Origin: Halomonas daqiaonensis
GTDB lineage: Bacteria > Pseudomonadota > Gammaproteobacteria > Pseudomonadales > Halomonadaceae
Assembly: GCF_900109725.1 (NCBI RefSeq)
Contig: NZ_FOBC01000012.1
Coordinates: forward strand, 48,177 to 112,176
Direction: 5' to 3'
Length of the DNA: 64,000 nucleotides
Shown here in pieces: positions 18,581 through 27,480 of this stretch (its first letter is position 1; each line of letters starts with the position of its first letter). The notes beneath the pieces are model-generated. The model was given only the letters and a program-made list of their open reading frames with translations, had not been told where the DNA came from and made no database searches. Position numbers and translations under genes: made by a program.

Positions 18581-19600
18581 ATGGCGAAGCCGAAACGGGG
18601 CCGCTGCGCCGAGCAGCCCAAACAGATTCCTGCGACCGGGTGGTTGGACATCGTATGGCGCGTCAAGCAGCAGGTTACTCAGGATCTCCTCGCCATGATG
18701 TCCGCCGGTATCGCCTTCAATGCCATGCTGGCGCTCTTCCCGACGATCGCCGCGATCATCTCGATCTGGGCGCTGGTGATGGACCCCCAGGACCTGGCGA
18801 GTCGGATCGTGGAGCTCAGCCGCTATCTGCCGCCCGATGCCTCCAGCCTGATCAACGACCAGGCACGCCAGATAGGCGAGACGACCAGCACCGGCCTCAG
18901 TCTGACGGCCCTGGGGAGTGTGGTGCTGGCAATGTTCATCGCCTCCAAGGGGGTACTATGGATGGTGATAGGACTGAATGTGGTATACGGCGAGGTGGAT
19001 AGCCGAGGAGCGTTGCAGCGTGGCTGGATCGTCGCGACGCTGACGCTCGGGTTGATCCTGGTCCTGTTGACCACCATCGCCTTCATCGCCTTCTTTCCAT
19101 TGGCCATCGGCATGCTGAATCTCGATACCCTGATGGTCACGATCATCGTGTGGCTGCGCTGGCCGGTGCTCCTGCTGGTGATGATGCTGGTCATCGCCGT
19201 CTTCTATCGTTTCGGACCCGATCGGCGGCCGCCGCGCTGGAAGTGGATCAGCGCCGGTTCCGTCGTCGCAACGCTACTGTGGATGATCGGTTCCGCCGGG
19301 CTATCGTTCTATTTCAGTAGCGTGATCAACCCGAGTGATATCTATGGTTCCCTGGGGGCGGTGGTGGTACTGATGCTATGGTTCTGGCTCTCGGCGTTCA
19401 TCGTCTTGCTGGGCGCGGAGCTCAACGTGGAGATGGAGCGCCAGACCTATCGCGATACCACCGTCGGCGCCTCCCGACCCCCGGGGGAGCGAGACGCTTA
19501 CGCTGCCGACACCTTGGGCCGTGAGTGGCCATTGCGACGTTTCGGCCGGAGGCGCCGCGCCGCCGATCACGACGCTACCAATCAAGGAGATGCCCCGTGA
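18581..19600 (+). CDS. YihY/BrkB family inner membrane protein
   Basis: A 339-aa protein of the YihY/UPF0761 family (once misnamed ribonuclease BN). It has about six membrane helices, with the family motifs ISAGIAFNAMLALFP-like (here MMSAGIAFNAMLALFPTIAAI), GSVVLAMFIASKG, and PPRWKWISAGSVVATLLWMIGSAGLSFY, and the YGSLGAVVVLMLWFWLSAFIVLLGAELN ending. The tail past residue 285 is longer and more charged than in E. coli. Function unknown; some relatives have been proposed as flippases or transporters. The GTG start of the next gene overlaps its stop, so the two are coupled. Confidence 0.9.
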   Translation: MAKPKRGRCAEQPKQIPATGWLDIVWRVKQQVTQDLLAMMSAGIAFNAMLALFPTIAAIISIWALVMDPQDLASRIVELSRYLPPDASSLINDQARQIGETTSTGLSLTALGSVVLAMFIASKGVLWMVIGLNVVYGEVDSRGALQRGWIVATLTLGLILVLLTTIAFIAFFPLAIGMLNLDTLMVTIIVWLRWPVLLLVMMLVIAVFYRFGPDRRPPRWKWISAGSVVATLLWMIGSAGLSFYFSSVINPSDIYGSLGAVVVLMLWFWLSAFIVLLGAELNVEMERQTYRDTTVGASRPPGERDAYAADTLGREWPLRRFGRRRRAADHDATNQGDAP

Positions 19601-20640
19601 CACTGACCGAGCAGCTGGGCATCGGCGTGCCGATCCTCCAGGCCCCCATGGCGGGCGCTCAGGGCAGCGAGCTGGCCATTGCCGTCTCCCGTGCCGGCGG
19701 CCTCGGTGCGCTGCCCTGCGCGATGCTCTCACCCGAGGCCATGGCGGAAGAGTTCCAGGCCATCCGCAACGCGATCTCGGGCCCGGTCAACGTCAATTTC
19801 TTCTGTCACACGCAGCCCTCGCCCGATCCCGAGCGGCAGGCGCGCTGGCACGAGTCGCTGGCGCCCTGGTATGCCGAATTCGGCCTCGATATCGAAGCAG
19901 TGCCGGCCGGGGCTGGGCGGCGTCCCTTCGATCATGCGGCCTGCGACGCCCTCGAACCCTTCCGCCCGGAGGTGGTGAGCTTCCATTTCGGCCTGCCGGC
20001 GCCGGAACTGCTGGCGCGGGTGAAGGCCTGGGGCGCTTTGGTGTTCTCCACGGCCACCACGGTGGAGGAGGCGCGCTGGCTCGAGGCCCGCGGCGCCGAT
20101 GCAGTGATCGCCCAGGGGCTCGAGGCCGGTGGCCATCGGGGTCTCTTCCTGACCGAGGACCTGACTACCCAGATGGGCACCTTGGCGTTGCTGCCCCAGA
20201 TCCGGGAGGCGGTGGACGTGCCAGTGATCGCCGCCGGTGGCATTGCCGAGGCACGGGGCATGACGGCGGCGCTGGCCCTGGGCGCCGAGGCCGTCCAGGT
20301 CGGCACCGCCTTCCTCTGCTGTCCGGAATCCCGTGTCTCGGCCATCCATCGCCGGGCGCTGATGAGCGAGGCCGCGCGCCATACGGCCCTGACCAACCTC
20401 TACAGCGGCCGTCCGGCCCGGGGCATCGTCACCCGGCTGATGCGCGAGCTGGGGCCGATCAGCGAGGCAGCGCCGTCCTTCCCGTTGGCCACTGCGGCCA
20501 TCGCCCCGCTGCGCGCCGCCGCCGAGGCCCGTGGCCTTGGCGACTTCTCCCCGCTGTGGGCCGGGCAGAACGCCAGCCACTGCCGCGAGGTGCCCGCCGG
20601 CGAGGTGATTGCCGAGTTGGCTCGAGGCCTGCCCCGCTGA
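19597..20640 (+). CDS. Nitronate monooxygenase (NPD/2-nitropropane dioxygenase family)
   Basis: FMN-dependent TIM-barrel enzyme (347 aa) that oxidises alkyl nitronates, probably a detoxifying activity against propionate-3-nitronate. It opens with the typical GIGVPILQAPMAGAQGSELA, and has GLEAGGHRG (catalytic histidine in GGHRG), VPVIAAGGIAEARGM and GAEAVQVGTAFL for FMN phosphate binding. I use the GTG at 19597 because AAGGAGA (19584-19590) sits at ideal spacing and the sequence before it does not resemble the family; the GTGA overlap ties it to the YihY gene. Confidence 0.92.
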   Translation: MTLTEQLGIGVPILQAPMAGAQGSELAIAVSRAGGLGALPCAMLSPEAMAEEFQAIRNAISGPVNVNFFCHTQPSPDPERQARWHESLAPWYAEFGLDIEAVPAGAGRRPFDHAACDALEPFRPEVVSFHFGLPAPELLARVKAWGALVFSTATTVEEARWLEARGADAVIAQGLEAGGHRGLFLTEDLTTQMGTLALLPQIREAVDVPVIAAGGIAEARGMTAALALGAEAVQVGTAFLCCPESRVSAIHRRALMSEAARHTALTNLYSGRPARGIVTRLMRELGPISEAAPSFPLATAAIAPLRAAAEARGLGDFSPLWAGQNASHCREVPAGEVIAELARGLPR

Positions 20641-20672
20641 CGGTGCCATGTCGGTGCTGATATCATGGATGC

Positions 20673-22403
20673 ATGAACAGTATCCCTGCCGCTGCGCCTG
20701 TCACCGCCTCCCTGGAGGACCCGCGCTACTACCTGACGAACTTTCGCTTCTTGCTGGCATGGGTGGCCGAGCGCCACGCTGACCTGCTGGACGCGGCTGA
20801 GCACGGGTTCCTGACGGACTTCGACGCCCTGCCCGAGGCCTCGCAGGCGCTGCTGGTGCGCATGGTGATGCGCAAGGGCGAGCACTTTCGCACCTCGCGC
20901 TTGAGCTATCCCGAGATCGGCGACACCGAGACTGCGCTGGCCCCCCTGATCGAGGCGGGCCTGGTCGAAGCCATTCCCGAGCTTTGCCTGGGGGAACTCT
21001 TCCGCCAGTTGCGCCTTCCCGAGCTGCGCCGTGCCCTGGCCACGGAGATCGCCGCCATGGGGCTACCCGCCGCCACCGGCAAGGCTGCGCTGCTCGAGGC
21101 CCTGGCACCGCGGCTCGACGAGCCTCGCCTGCTTCCCGACTGGTGGCCCGAGACGCAGGACCGTGTCGTGCGCCTCGCCGTGATGGCGACCTGCGACCGA
21201 CTGCGGCTGATGTTCTTCGGCAACCTGCGCCAGGACTGGGCCGAGTTCGTGCTCACCGAGCTCGGCCTGCAACGTTTCGAGCGGGTGGCGATCACGCCGG
21301 ACTCCCGGGCCTTCCGGCGTCGCGATGAGGTGGATGCCTATTTGACCCTGCACCGCCTGCGCGAACGGCTCGAGGCCGGGGAGGCGGTATCGGTGCTGCA
21401 GTCTGAGCTCCCCGCGCCGCTGGCCGACAACGCCTGGCTAGCGGCGCGGCATCGGCGGCTCTGCGTGGTGCTGGGTCGCCAGGCAGAGCGGGAAGGTGAG
21501 GGCGAATCGGCCCTCACCCTCTATGCCGGGGCCGGCTGGCCGGACGCGGTCCCGGTCGGCAGCGTCGAGGCGCGCATCCGCCACCTGCGCCTGCTGGAAC
21601 GTCGCGGGGAGCATGCCGCAGCCCTGGCCCTGGCCGAGCCTCTGCTAGAGGCCCCGGCAAACGAGGAGGAAGCCCAGGCGCTGGGACGGCTGGTGCCACG
21701 GCTGCGTCGTCGGGTGGGGCTTTCCCCGCGGGCGAACCGGCGCGAGCCGACCCATCAGCAGTCGACCCTGACCCTGCCGCCCGGCCCGGTGGAGGCCGCG
21801 GTGCGGGACCATCTGCATCATGATGGGGCGCCGGTCCACTACGTGGAGAACAGCCTGCTCACCGGGCTCTTCGGGCTGCTCTGCTGGGAGGCGCTCTTCG
21901 CGCCGCTTCCGGGTGCCTTCTTCCACCCCTTTCATCACGGTCCGGCGGATCTCTTCCGCGAGGACTTCGTGGCACGTCGCCGTGCCCTGTTCGATGCCTG
22001 CCTGGCCCGGCTCGATGATGGCAGGTATCGCGAGGCGATCCGTGCCACCTGGCGAGAAAAGCACGGGCTGGCCTCGTCTTTCGTGCACTGGGGCTTGCTC
22101 GACGAAGAACTGCTCGAGCGGGCGCTGGCCTGCTTTCCGGCCGCTGATCTGCGCGCTTGTTTCGAGCGGCTGCTCGTTGATCTCAAGGCCAACCGGGCCG
22201 GCCTGCCGGACCTGATTCAGTTCCTTCCCGAGGCTCCCGAAGGCGAACCGCAATACCGGTTGATCGAGGTGAAGGGGCCGGGCGACCGATTGCAGGACAA
22301 TCAGCGGCGTTGGCTGGCCTTCTTCCATGCCCGAGGCATACCCGCCTTGGTCTGCCATGTGCGTTGGGGGATGGACGGAGAGCGAGCGATGGACGACGAA
22401 TGA
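20673..22403 (+). CDS. FAN1-type VRR-NUC domain nuclease
   Basis: A 576-aa protein whose last 70 residues form a VRR-NUC nuclease of the PD-(D/E)XK superfamily: D513 (GLPDLIQF), E532 and K534 (LIEVKGPGD) and Q543 give the complete active site. The N-terminal part is helical (residues about 15-380), as in Pseudomonas FAN1. FAN1 cuts 5' flaps and DNA interstrand crosslinks. Eukaryotic FAN1 has UBZ and SAP domains; residues 100-150 here (LPELRRALATEIAAMGLPAATGKAALLEAL) look like a SAP-type DNA-binding helix pair. The stop overlaps the next gene (ATGA), which encodes a helicase with its own nuclease-like domain, so a joint repair role is likely. Confidence 0.88.
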   Translation: MNSIPAAAPVTASLEDPRYYLTNFRFLLAWVAERHADLLDAAEHGFLTDFDALPEASQALLVRMVMRKGEHFRTSRLSYPEIGDTETALAPLIEAGLVEAIPELCLGELFRQLRLPELRRALATEIAAMGLPAATGKAALLEALAPRLDEPRLLPDWWPETQDRVVRLAVMATCDRLRLMFFGNLRQDWAEFVLTELGLQRFERVAITPDSRAFRRRDEVDAYLTLHRLRERLEAGEAVSVLQSELPAPLADNAWLAARHRRLCVVLGRQAEREGEGESALTLYAGAGWPDAVPVGSVEARIRHLRLLERRGEHAAALALAEPLLEAPANEEEAQALGRLVPRLRRRVGLSPRANRREPTHQQSTLTLPPGPVEAAVRDHLHHDGAPVHYVENSLLTGLFGLLCWEALFAPLPGAFFHPFHHGPADLFREDFVARRRALFDACLARLDDGRYREAIRATWREKHGLASSFVHWGLLDEELLERALACFPAADLRACFERLLVDLKANRAGLPDLIQFLPEAPEGEPQYRLIEVKGPGDRLQDNQRRWLAFFHARGIPALVCHVRWGMDGERAMDDE

Positions 22404-24718
22404 GCGAGGTGGCGCGCTATCGCGTAGCGGTGCGCACGCTGTGCGACTTCACCGCTCGCGAGGGAGACCTGGACCACCGCTTCACCCCCGCCCCCAGCGC
22501 CCGGGAAGGCATCGAGGGGCATGCCCGGGTGGCAAAGCGGCGTGGCGAGGGCTACGAGGCCGAGCTGCCGCTCTCCGCTACCTTCGAGGGGCTAAGTGTG
22601 AGTGGCCGTGCCGATGGCTTCGACCCGGCAGCCAACCGCCTGGAGGAGGTCAAGACCCATCGTGGTCATCTGGAGCGCATGGCCGACAACCAGCGTGCCC
22701 TTCACTGGGCCCAGGTCTCCGTCTACGGTGCGCTGCTGTGTGCCGAGCGTCGCCTCGATTCGCTGACCCTGGCGCTGGTCTACCTGGACATCACCACCGG
22801 TCGGGAAACCGTGTTGACCAAGGAGGCCAGCGCCATCGAGCTGCAGGCCTTCTTCGAGACCCAATGCCGTCGCTTCCTGGCCTGGGCGGAACAGGAAGCC
22901 CGGCATCGCGAGCGTCGTGATACCGCACTCGGCGAGCTCGCCTTTCCCCACGATAGCTTCCGTCCCGGCCAGCGCGACCTGGCGGAGAGTGTCTACAAGG
23001 CGGCGAGCACCGGCCGCTGCTTGCTGGTCCAGGCCCCCACCGGCATCGGCAAGACCCTTGGCACCCTCTTCCCGCTGCTCAAGGCCATGCCCCGCCAGGG
23101 ACTCGACCGCGTGGCCTTCCTGACCATGAAGACGCCGGGGCGCCGGCTGGCGCTGGATGCCCTGGCCATCCTCGGTGCCGCGGAGAGAGCAGGGAGCCCG
23201 GACGCCGGAAGCCCGGACTCCACGTTCCGGCCGCTGCGGGTGCTGGAACTCACCGCTCGGGACAAGGCCTGCGAGTATCCTGACCGGGCCTGCCACGGCG
23301 AAGCCTGCCCGCTGGCGGCGGGTTTCTACGACCGGCTGCCGGCGGCGCGCCAGGCCGCCGTGGCACATGGCTGGCTGGACCGCGAGGCGCTGCGCGGGGT
23401 GGCCCTTGACCACGGTGTCTGTCCCTACTACCTGGGCCAGGAGCTGGCGCGCTGGTGCGACCTGATCGTTGGTGACGTCAACCACTGGTTCGATGCCAAT
23501 GCCCTGTTGCATGGCCTCGCCCGGGCCAACGGCTGGCGCCTGGGGCTGCTGGTGGACGAGGCCCACAACCTGGTGGAACGGGCCCGGGGCATGTACAGCG
23601 CCGAGCTTGACCAGCGTCGCCTTGCCCGTCTGCGCCGTGAGGCCCCCGCAGCCCTGAAGCGTCCCCTGGGGCGCCTGGCCGGGCAGTGGCAGTCGCTGGT
23701 CAAAGAGGCGGGGATGAGCGAGGTCGGCGAGCCGGGGCGGCCGGCCTACCGGGTGCTCGACGGTCTGCCCGGCGGGATGGTCGCGGCCCTGCAGGGAGTC
23801 GCCAGCGCCATCACCGAGTACCTTGGCGAGCACCCTGGCCAGGCCTCCCTTGCGCTCCAAGAGCTGCTCTTCGAGGCGCTGGCCTTCACCCGCCTGGCGG
23901 AGTCCTTCGGCGACCACTCGCTGTGCGACCTGGCCCGCCACGGACGCGGCCAGGCTGTGCTGGGACTGCGCAACCTGGTGCCGGCGGATTTTCTGGCGCC
24001 GCGCTTCGCGGCGGCTCAGTCGGCGGTGCTCTTCTCGGCGACCCTGAGTCCCGCCCACTACCATCGGGACCTGCTGGGCCTGCCGGCCGCCACGGTATGG
24101 CGGGAAGTCGCCACGCCGTTTGCCGCCGAGCAGCTCGAGGTGCGCATCCGTGCCGACATCTCCACCCGGTTACGTGACCGAGAGGCATCCCTTGCGCCCA
24201 TCGTCGACGAACTGGCCGGCCAGTACCGTCGCCGCCCGGGCCACTATCTCGCTTTCTTCAGCAGCTTCGCCTACCTGGAGGCGGCCCTGGCACGGCTGCA
24301 GGAGGCCCATCCACAGATTCCCGTGCGTGCCCAGACCCGCGGCATGCGCGAGGAGGCACGCGACGCCTTCCTGGCTGGTTTCGCGCCGGGCGGGCAGGGG
24401 ATCGGCTTCGCGGTACTGGGCGGGGCCTTCGCCGAGGGCATCGACCTGCCCGGCGAGCGACTGATCGGCGCCTTCATCGCCACCCTGGGGCTGCCGCCCT
24501 TCGACGACTTCAACGAAGCGCTCAAGGGGCGGCTGGCGGCGCGTTTCGGCCGCGGCGACGACTACGCCTACCGCATCCCCGGCCTGATCAAGGTGGTGCA
24601 GGCGGCGGGCCGGGTGATCCGCGGCCCCGACGACGAGGGCACGGTGGTGCTGATGGACGACCGCTTCGCCCGGCGCGAGGTGCGGGCCCGGCTGCCGGGG
24701 TGGTGGGCGGTCGACTAA
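22400..24718 (+). CDS. XPD/DinG-family DNA helicase fused to an N-terminal Cas4-like nuclease domain
   Basis: A 772-aa protein. Residues about 60-165 match a PD-(D/E)XK nuclease: D72 (GRADGFD), E83 and K85 (LEEVKTHR), Q105 (HWAQVSVYG). From residue 185 there is an SF2 iron-sulfur helicase: Walker A APTGIGKTL (K218), a cysteine group CEYPDRACHGEACP plus GVCPYY as likely 4Fe-4S ligands, DEAH box VDEAHNL, and the C-terminal motifs (AEGIDLPGERLIG, QAAGRVIRG). Such enzymes unwind 5'-3' and process damaged or branched DNA. The start overlaps the VRR-NUC gene by four bases; an in-frame upstream extension lies inside that gene and is rejected. Substrate specificity cannot be read from sequence. Confidence 0.9.
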   Translation: MSEVARYRVAVRTLCDFTAREGDLDHRFTPAPSAREGIEGHARVAKRRGEGYEAELPLSATFEGLSVSGRADGFDPAANRLEEVKTHRGHLERMADNQRALHWAQVSVYGALLCAERRLDSLTLALVYLDITTGRETVLTKEASAIELQAFFETQCRRFLAWAEQEARHRERRDTALGELAFPHDSFRPGQRDLAESVYKAASTGRCLLVQAPTGIGKTLGTLFPLLKAMPRQGLDRVAFLTMKTPGRRLALDALAILGAAERAGSPDAGSPDSTFRPLRVLELTARDKACEYPDRACHGEACPLAAGFYDRLPAARQAAVAHGWLDREALRGVALDHGVCPYYLGQELARWCDLIVGDVNHWFDANALLHGLARANGWRLGLLVDEAHNLVERARGMYSAELDQRRLARLRREAPAALKRPLGRLAGQWQSLVKEAGMSEVGEPGRPAYRVLDGLPGGMVAALQGVASAITEYLGEHPGQASLALQELLFEALAFTRLAESFGDHSLCDLARHGRGQAVLGLRNLVPADFLAPRFAAAQSAVLFSATLSPAHYHRDLLGLPAATVWREVATPFAAEQLEVRIRADISTRLRDREASLAPIVDELAGQYRRRPGHYLAFFSSFAYLEAALARLQEAHPQIPVRAQTRGMREEARDAFLAGFAPGGQGIGFAVLGGAFAEGIDLPGERLIGAFIATLGLPPFDDFNEALKGRLAARFGRGDDYAYRIPGLIKVVQAAGRVIRGPDDEGTVVLMDDRFARREVRARLPGWWAVD

Positions 24719-24725
24719 AGGCGCC

Positions 24726-26543
24726 TCAGCGCTGCCAGCGCGGAATCTCCTCCACCCGGGTGGCGATGTCCTCGTCCGCCTCGTAGAGCGCCTCGAGCTC
24801 CTGGGCGGCTTCGTGGATGGTCTGGATCTGCTTCTTCTCGTTGCCGAATACCTCGAGCTGGCGCAGCAGCGCCTGCTCGTCATGGGGGCGGAAGGTATCA
24901 ATGGTGTGCTGGGCCTGCTCCCGGGGGATGCCCAGGCCGATCAGGGCATCGCGGGTCAGCTCGAGACTGGCGGGCAGCAGTTCACGCACGATATGGGTAA
25001 TCCCGGCGCGCATCAGCAGGTGGGCGTGGTGGCGGTTGCGCGCGCGGGCATACAGCTTGAGGTGGGGAAACTGCCGGCGGACCTGGCCGACGATGCGCAT
25101 CGAGGCCTCGGGGTCGCTCACCGCCACTACCAGCACCCTGGCCCGGTCGGCGCCGGCGGACTTGAGCAGGTCGATGCGCGAGGCATCGCCGTAGTAGACC
25201 TTGTTGCCGTAGCGGCGCACCACCTCGACCTGGTCGGCGTTGATGTCGAGCACCGTGTAGGGAATCTTCAGCCCCTGCAGGGCACGCCCCATGATCTGCC
25301 CGAAGCGACCGAATCCGGCGATGATGATCTGTGGGGCGTCGTCGGGGAGGGTGTCGTAGGCACGCTTCGGCCGGCGGCGAGTGAAGAGCCGGCGCAGGCC
25401 ATGTACATGCAGTTGGAAGAGCAGTGGCGTGGTCGCCATGGAAAGCGAGATCGCCAGGATCAGCAGGCTGACCAGTGACTGATCGAGCAAGGCGGCGGTA
25501 GCCGCCGCGGAGAGCAGCACGAAGCCGAACTCGCCGCCCTGGGACAGCAGCACTCCCAAGTTGATCCCGTCCTTCCAGCCAGTGCCATGTACTCGGGCGG
25601 CAATCAGCACGGCCAGCGCCTTGAGCAGCACCAGCCCCAGGGTCAGGCCGAGCACGACCAGCGGCATCTCGCCGATCAAGCGGATATCGGCCGTCATGCC
25701 CACCGCCATGAAGAACAACCCCAGCAGCAGCCCGCGGAACGGCTCGATGTCGGCCTCGATGTTGTGGCGGTACTTCGAGTCGGCGAGCAGCACCCCGGCG
25801 ATGAAGGCCCCCAAGGCCATGGAGAGCCCGGCCAGCTCCATCAGCAGGGCGGCGCCGATCACCACCAGCAGCACGGTACCGGCAAACACCTCGCGGCTGC
25901 GGGTGGCCGCGGCATAGTGAAACAGCGGCCGCAGCAGGTAGCGGCCACCGATGATCAGGCCGAGGAAGGCACCGACGGCAATCAGCACGCCCTCGAGCAG
26001 GGGCATGAAGCCATCGGCCAGCAGGGCGTCGGCGGCCAGCATGGGAATGATGGCCAGCACCGGAATCGCTGCCAGGTCCTGGAACAGCAGCAGGGCGAAG
26101 GCATTGCGGCCGTGGCGGGTCTGCAGCTCCTTGCGTTCACCGAGCAGTTGCAGTACCAGGGGCGTGGAGCAGAGCCCCAGGCTGAAGCCCACGACCAGTG
26201 CCGCAGCTGGGGGGAGTCCCAGCCACCAGGCGGCCAGTGAGAGCGTGGCCGTGGTGATGGCCACCTGCAGGCTGCCGAAGCCGAACACCGCCTTGCGCAT
26301 CACCCGCAGGCGCGAGGGCTTGAGCTCCAGGCCGATCACGAACAGCAAGAACACGATACCCACCTGGGAGAACTGCAGGACCGCCTCGGTGTCGGCTACC
26401 AGGGCCAGAGCCGAGGGGCCGATGACCACGCCCGCGGCCAGATAGCCCAGCACCTCGCCCAGTCCCAGGCGCTTGAAGATCGGCACGATCAGCACCGCCG
26501 CTGCGAGGAAAATCAGCGTATTGAGCAGCAGGTCGATGGCCAA
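24726..26543 (-). CDS. Monovalent cation/proton antiporter, CPA2 family (KefB/KefC-like)
   Basis: A 605-aa protein: about twelve or thirteen membrane helices (residues 1-380) followed by a RCK/TrkA-N Rossmann domain (IIIAGFGRFGQIMGRAL, about 408-424) that binds nucleotide and gates transport. The GLGEVLGYLAAGVVIGP and SQGGEFGFVLLSAA motifs are typical of Kef-type K+ efflux proteins. No KefF/KefG partner is next to it, so glutathione gating is not shown. The best start is a TTG at 26543, four bases after an AAGGAGG box; the frame-matching ATG is absent nearby. Convergent with the helicase, seven bases between stops. Confidence 0.9.
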   Translation of the reverse strand: MAIDLLLNTLIFLAAAVLIVPIFKRLGLGEVLGYLAAGVVIGPSALALVADTEAVLQFSQVGIVFLLFVIGLELKPSRLRVMRKAVFGFGSLQVAITTATLSLAAWWLGLPPAAALVVGFSLGLCSTPLVLQLLGERKELQTRHGRNAFALLLFQDLAAIPVLAIIPMLAADALLADGFMPLLEGVLIAVGAFLGLIIGGRYLLRPLFHYAAATRSREVFAGTVLLVVIGAALLMELAGLSMALGAFIAGVLLADSKYRHNIEADIEPFRGLLLGLFFMAVGMTADIRLIGEMPLVVLGLTLGLVLLKALAVLIAARVHGTGWKDGINLGVLLSQGGEFGFVLLSAAATAALLDQSLVSLLILAISLSMATTPLLFQLHVHGLRRLFTRRRPKRAYDTLPDDAPQIIIAGFGRFGQIMGRALQGLKIPYTVLDINADQVEVVRRYGNKVYYGDASRIDLLKSAGADRARVLVVAVSDPEASMRIVGQVRRQFPHLKLYARARNRHHAHLLMRAGITHIVRELLPASLELTRDALIGLGIPREQAQHTIDTFRPHDEQALLRQLEVFGNEKKQIQTIHEAAQELEALYEADEDIATRVEEIPRWQR

Positions 26544-26778
26544 GGGGCCTCCTTGCGAATGACGATGGCGAGCCCATTCTACCCGATGGGGATCATGCCA
26601 TGGTCACGCAAGCTGCGGGCCAGGTCCTTGGACTTGACATGTGGCGCTGGTGTTCTGGGTGGGGGAACCATGTCCTGAGCTGACAAGTCGCTACCGGCAA
26701 CGATTGTGCATCTTGTGGCTGCTGTGCTACCTCTAAGAGCGGCACTTCACCGAATGGAAACGGACAAGGAGACGTCGC

Positions 26779-26958
26779 ATGGGTATCGAAGTAGGCGGCC
26801 TCTTGGGCCTGATCTGGCTGATCATCGTTATCTGGGCCATCGTCAAGGTGGCCAAGAGCTCTGCCGGCGGGCTGGCCAAGTTGATCTGGATCCTGGTGCT
26901 GCTGTTCTTCCCGTTGATAGGGTTGATCATCTGGTTCCTGTTCGGGCCCAAGGGGTAG
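26779..26958 (+). CDS. PLDc_N-type small membrane protein, 59 aa
   Basis: A 59-aa protein with two hydrophobic segments (about 6-24 and 35-55) joined by a short polar loop (KVAKSSAGGLAK). The pattern LIWILVLLFFPLIGLIIWFLFGPKG is that of the phospholipase D-nuclease N-terminal (PLDc_N) family, found alone as tiny proteins in many bacteria. Function unknown. AAGGAG (26766-26771) lies eight bases before the ATG, and a strong hairpin follows 26 bases after the stop, so it is a complete single-gene unit. Confidence 0.8.
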   Translation: MGIEVGGLLGLIWLIIVIWAIVKVAKSSAGGLAKLIWILVLLFFPLIGLIIWFLFGPKG

Positions 26959-26983
26959 CGGTCTTCCAGGGGAAGTCGTTCCT

Positions 26984-27015
26984 GTGAATGGGCTGCCTTC
27001 GGGCGGCCCGTTCAC
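26984..27015 (+). terminator. Rho-independent-type hairpin with UUCG loop
   Basis: GTGAATGGGCTGCC (26984-26997) pairs with GGCGGCCCGTTCAC (27002-27015) over 14 positions, two of them G-U, with a TTCG tetraloop. It follows the small PLDc_N gene and faces the convergent DUF3565 gene, so it probably serves both; the T-tail is poor (ATTGAT). Confidence 0.7.
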
Positions 27016-27069
27016 ATTGATCGAGTCGGATGCCCAACCTGAATCTGGCCGATCCCCGGTTGTAGAGCG

Positions 27070-27276
27070 TCAGGGGTTGTCCCCAGGCTCGCCCCGATCA
27101 CACTTGACGCACTCGAGCATGAGGCCGAGTCGCGAGCGACGCCCGGCCTCGGTGGTCACCCAGGGCCGCTCGGTCCAGGGCGGTTGATGGCGCACATGCT
27201 GGTTGTGGCCGCAGGCGAGCTCCGCTACCCAGTGGTGCTCCTCGTCGAGGTGATAGTCGATGATGGGCTGCTGCAT
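27070..27276 (-). CDS. DUF3565 domain protein, 68 aa
   Basis: A 68-aa soluble protein matching the DUF3565 family: QPIIDYHLDEEHHWVAELACGHNQHVRHQPPWTERPWV, a compact His/Cys-rich pattern with CGHNQH and a later CVKCDRG. The four Cys/His groups suggest metal binding, which is inference. Start ATG at 27276. It is the last of three small minus-strand genes; a 41-codon gene ends 15 bases upstream. No function is known for the family. Confidence 0.85.
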   Translation of the reverse strand: MQQPIIDYHLDEEHHWVAELACGHNQHVRHQPPWTERPWVTTEAGRRSRLGLMLECVKCDRGEPGDNP

Positions 27277-27291
27277 GGCAGAGGCGACCGG

Positions 27292-27417
27292 CTATCGCCG
27301 GGGCGGAGGGGCCTTGTAATGGCCCGGTACCGTCACCCGCTCGCCGTTGGGCAGATCACGGACGTGGGCGGGCACGAAGACCCGCGTGATCACGCTTCTT
27401 GTGTGGTGCTCGGTCAT
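27292..27417 (-). CDS. Small basic protein, 41 aa
   Basis: A 41-codon reading frame starting at the ATG at 27417 with GGAG nine bases ahead, and ending 15 bases before the DUF3565 gene. Predicted sequence is basic and proline-rich at its end (VTVPGHYKAPPPRR) with a middle section TRVFVPAHVRDLPNGERV. Codon use looks coding. I recognise no family; it could be a short conserved partner of the DUF3565 protein or a chance frame. Confidence 0.5.
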   Translation of the reverse strand: MTEHHTRSVITRVFVPAHVRDLPNGERVTVPGHYKAPPPRR

Positions 27418-27480
27418 GGCTGAATCTCCGTGTCATCCCCTGGACGCCACCTCCACGTTAGCGCTCGCGGCCATCGTGAA

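Noticed and set aside
22310..22399. Upstream extension of the helicase gene
   Set aside because: Lies wholly inside the VRR-NUC coding region in another frame; the ATGA overlap start at 22400 is typical of coupled genes.
25587..26240. Plus-strand open frame rich in Gln and His inside the CPA2 antiporter gene
   Set aside because: Composition is the reverse reading of membrane helices; the minus-strand protein is clearly real.
26579..26671. 30-codon minus-strand frame ending SLRDHGMIPIG before the PLDc_N gene
   Set aside because: Looks vaguely protein-like, but is very short, has a weak Shine-Dalgarno and no recognised family; not enough to call.
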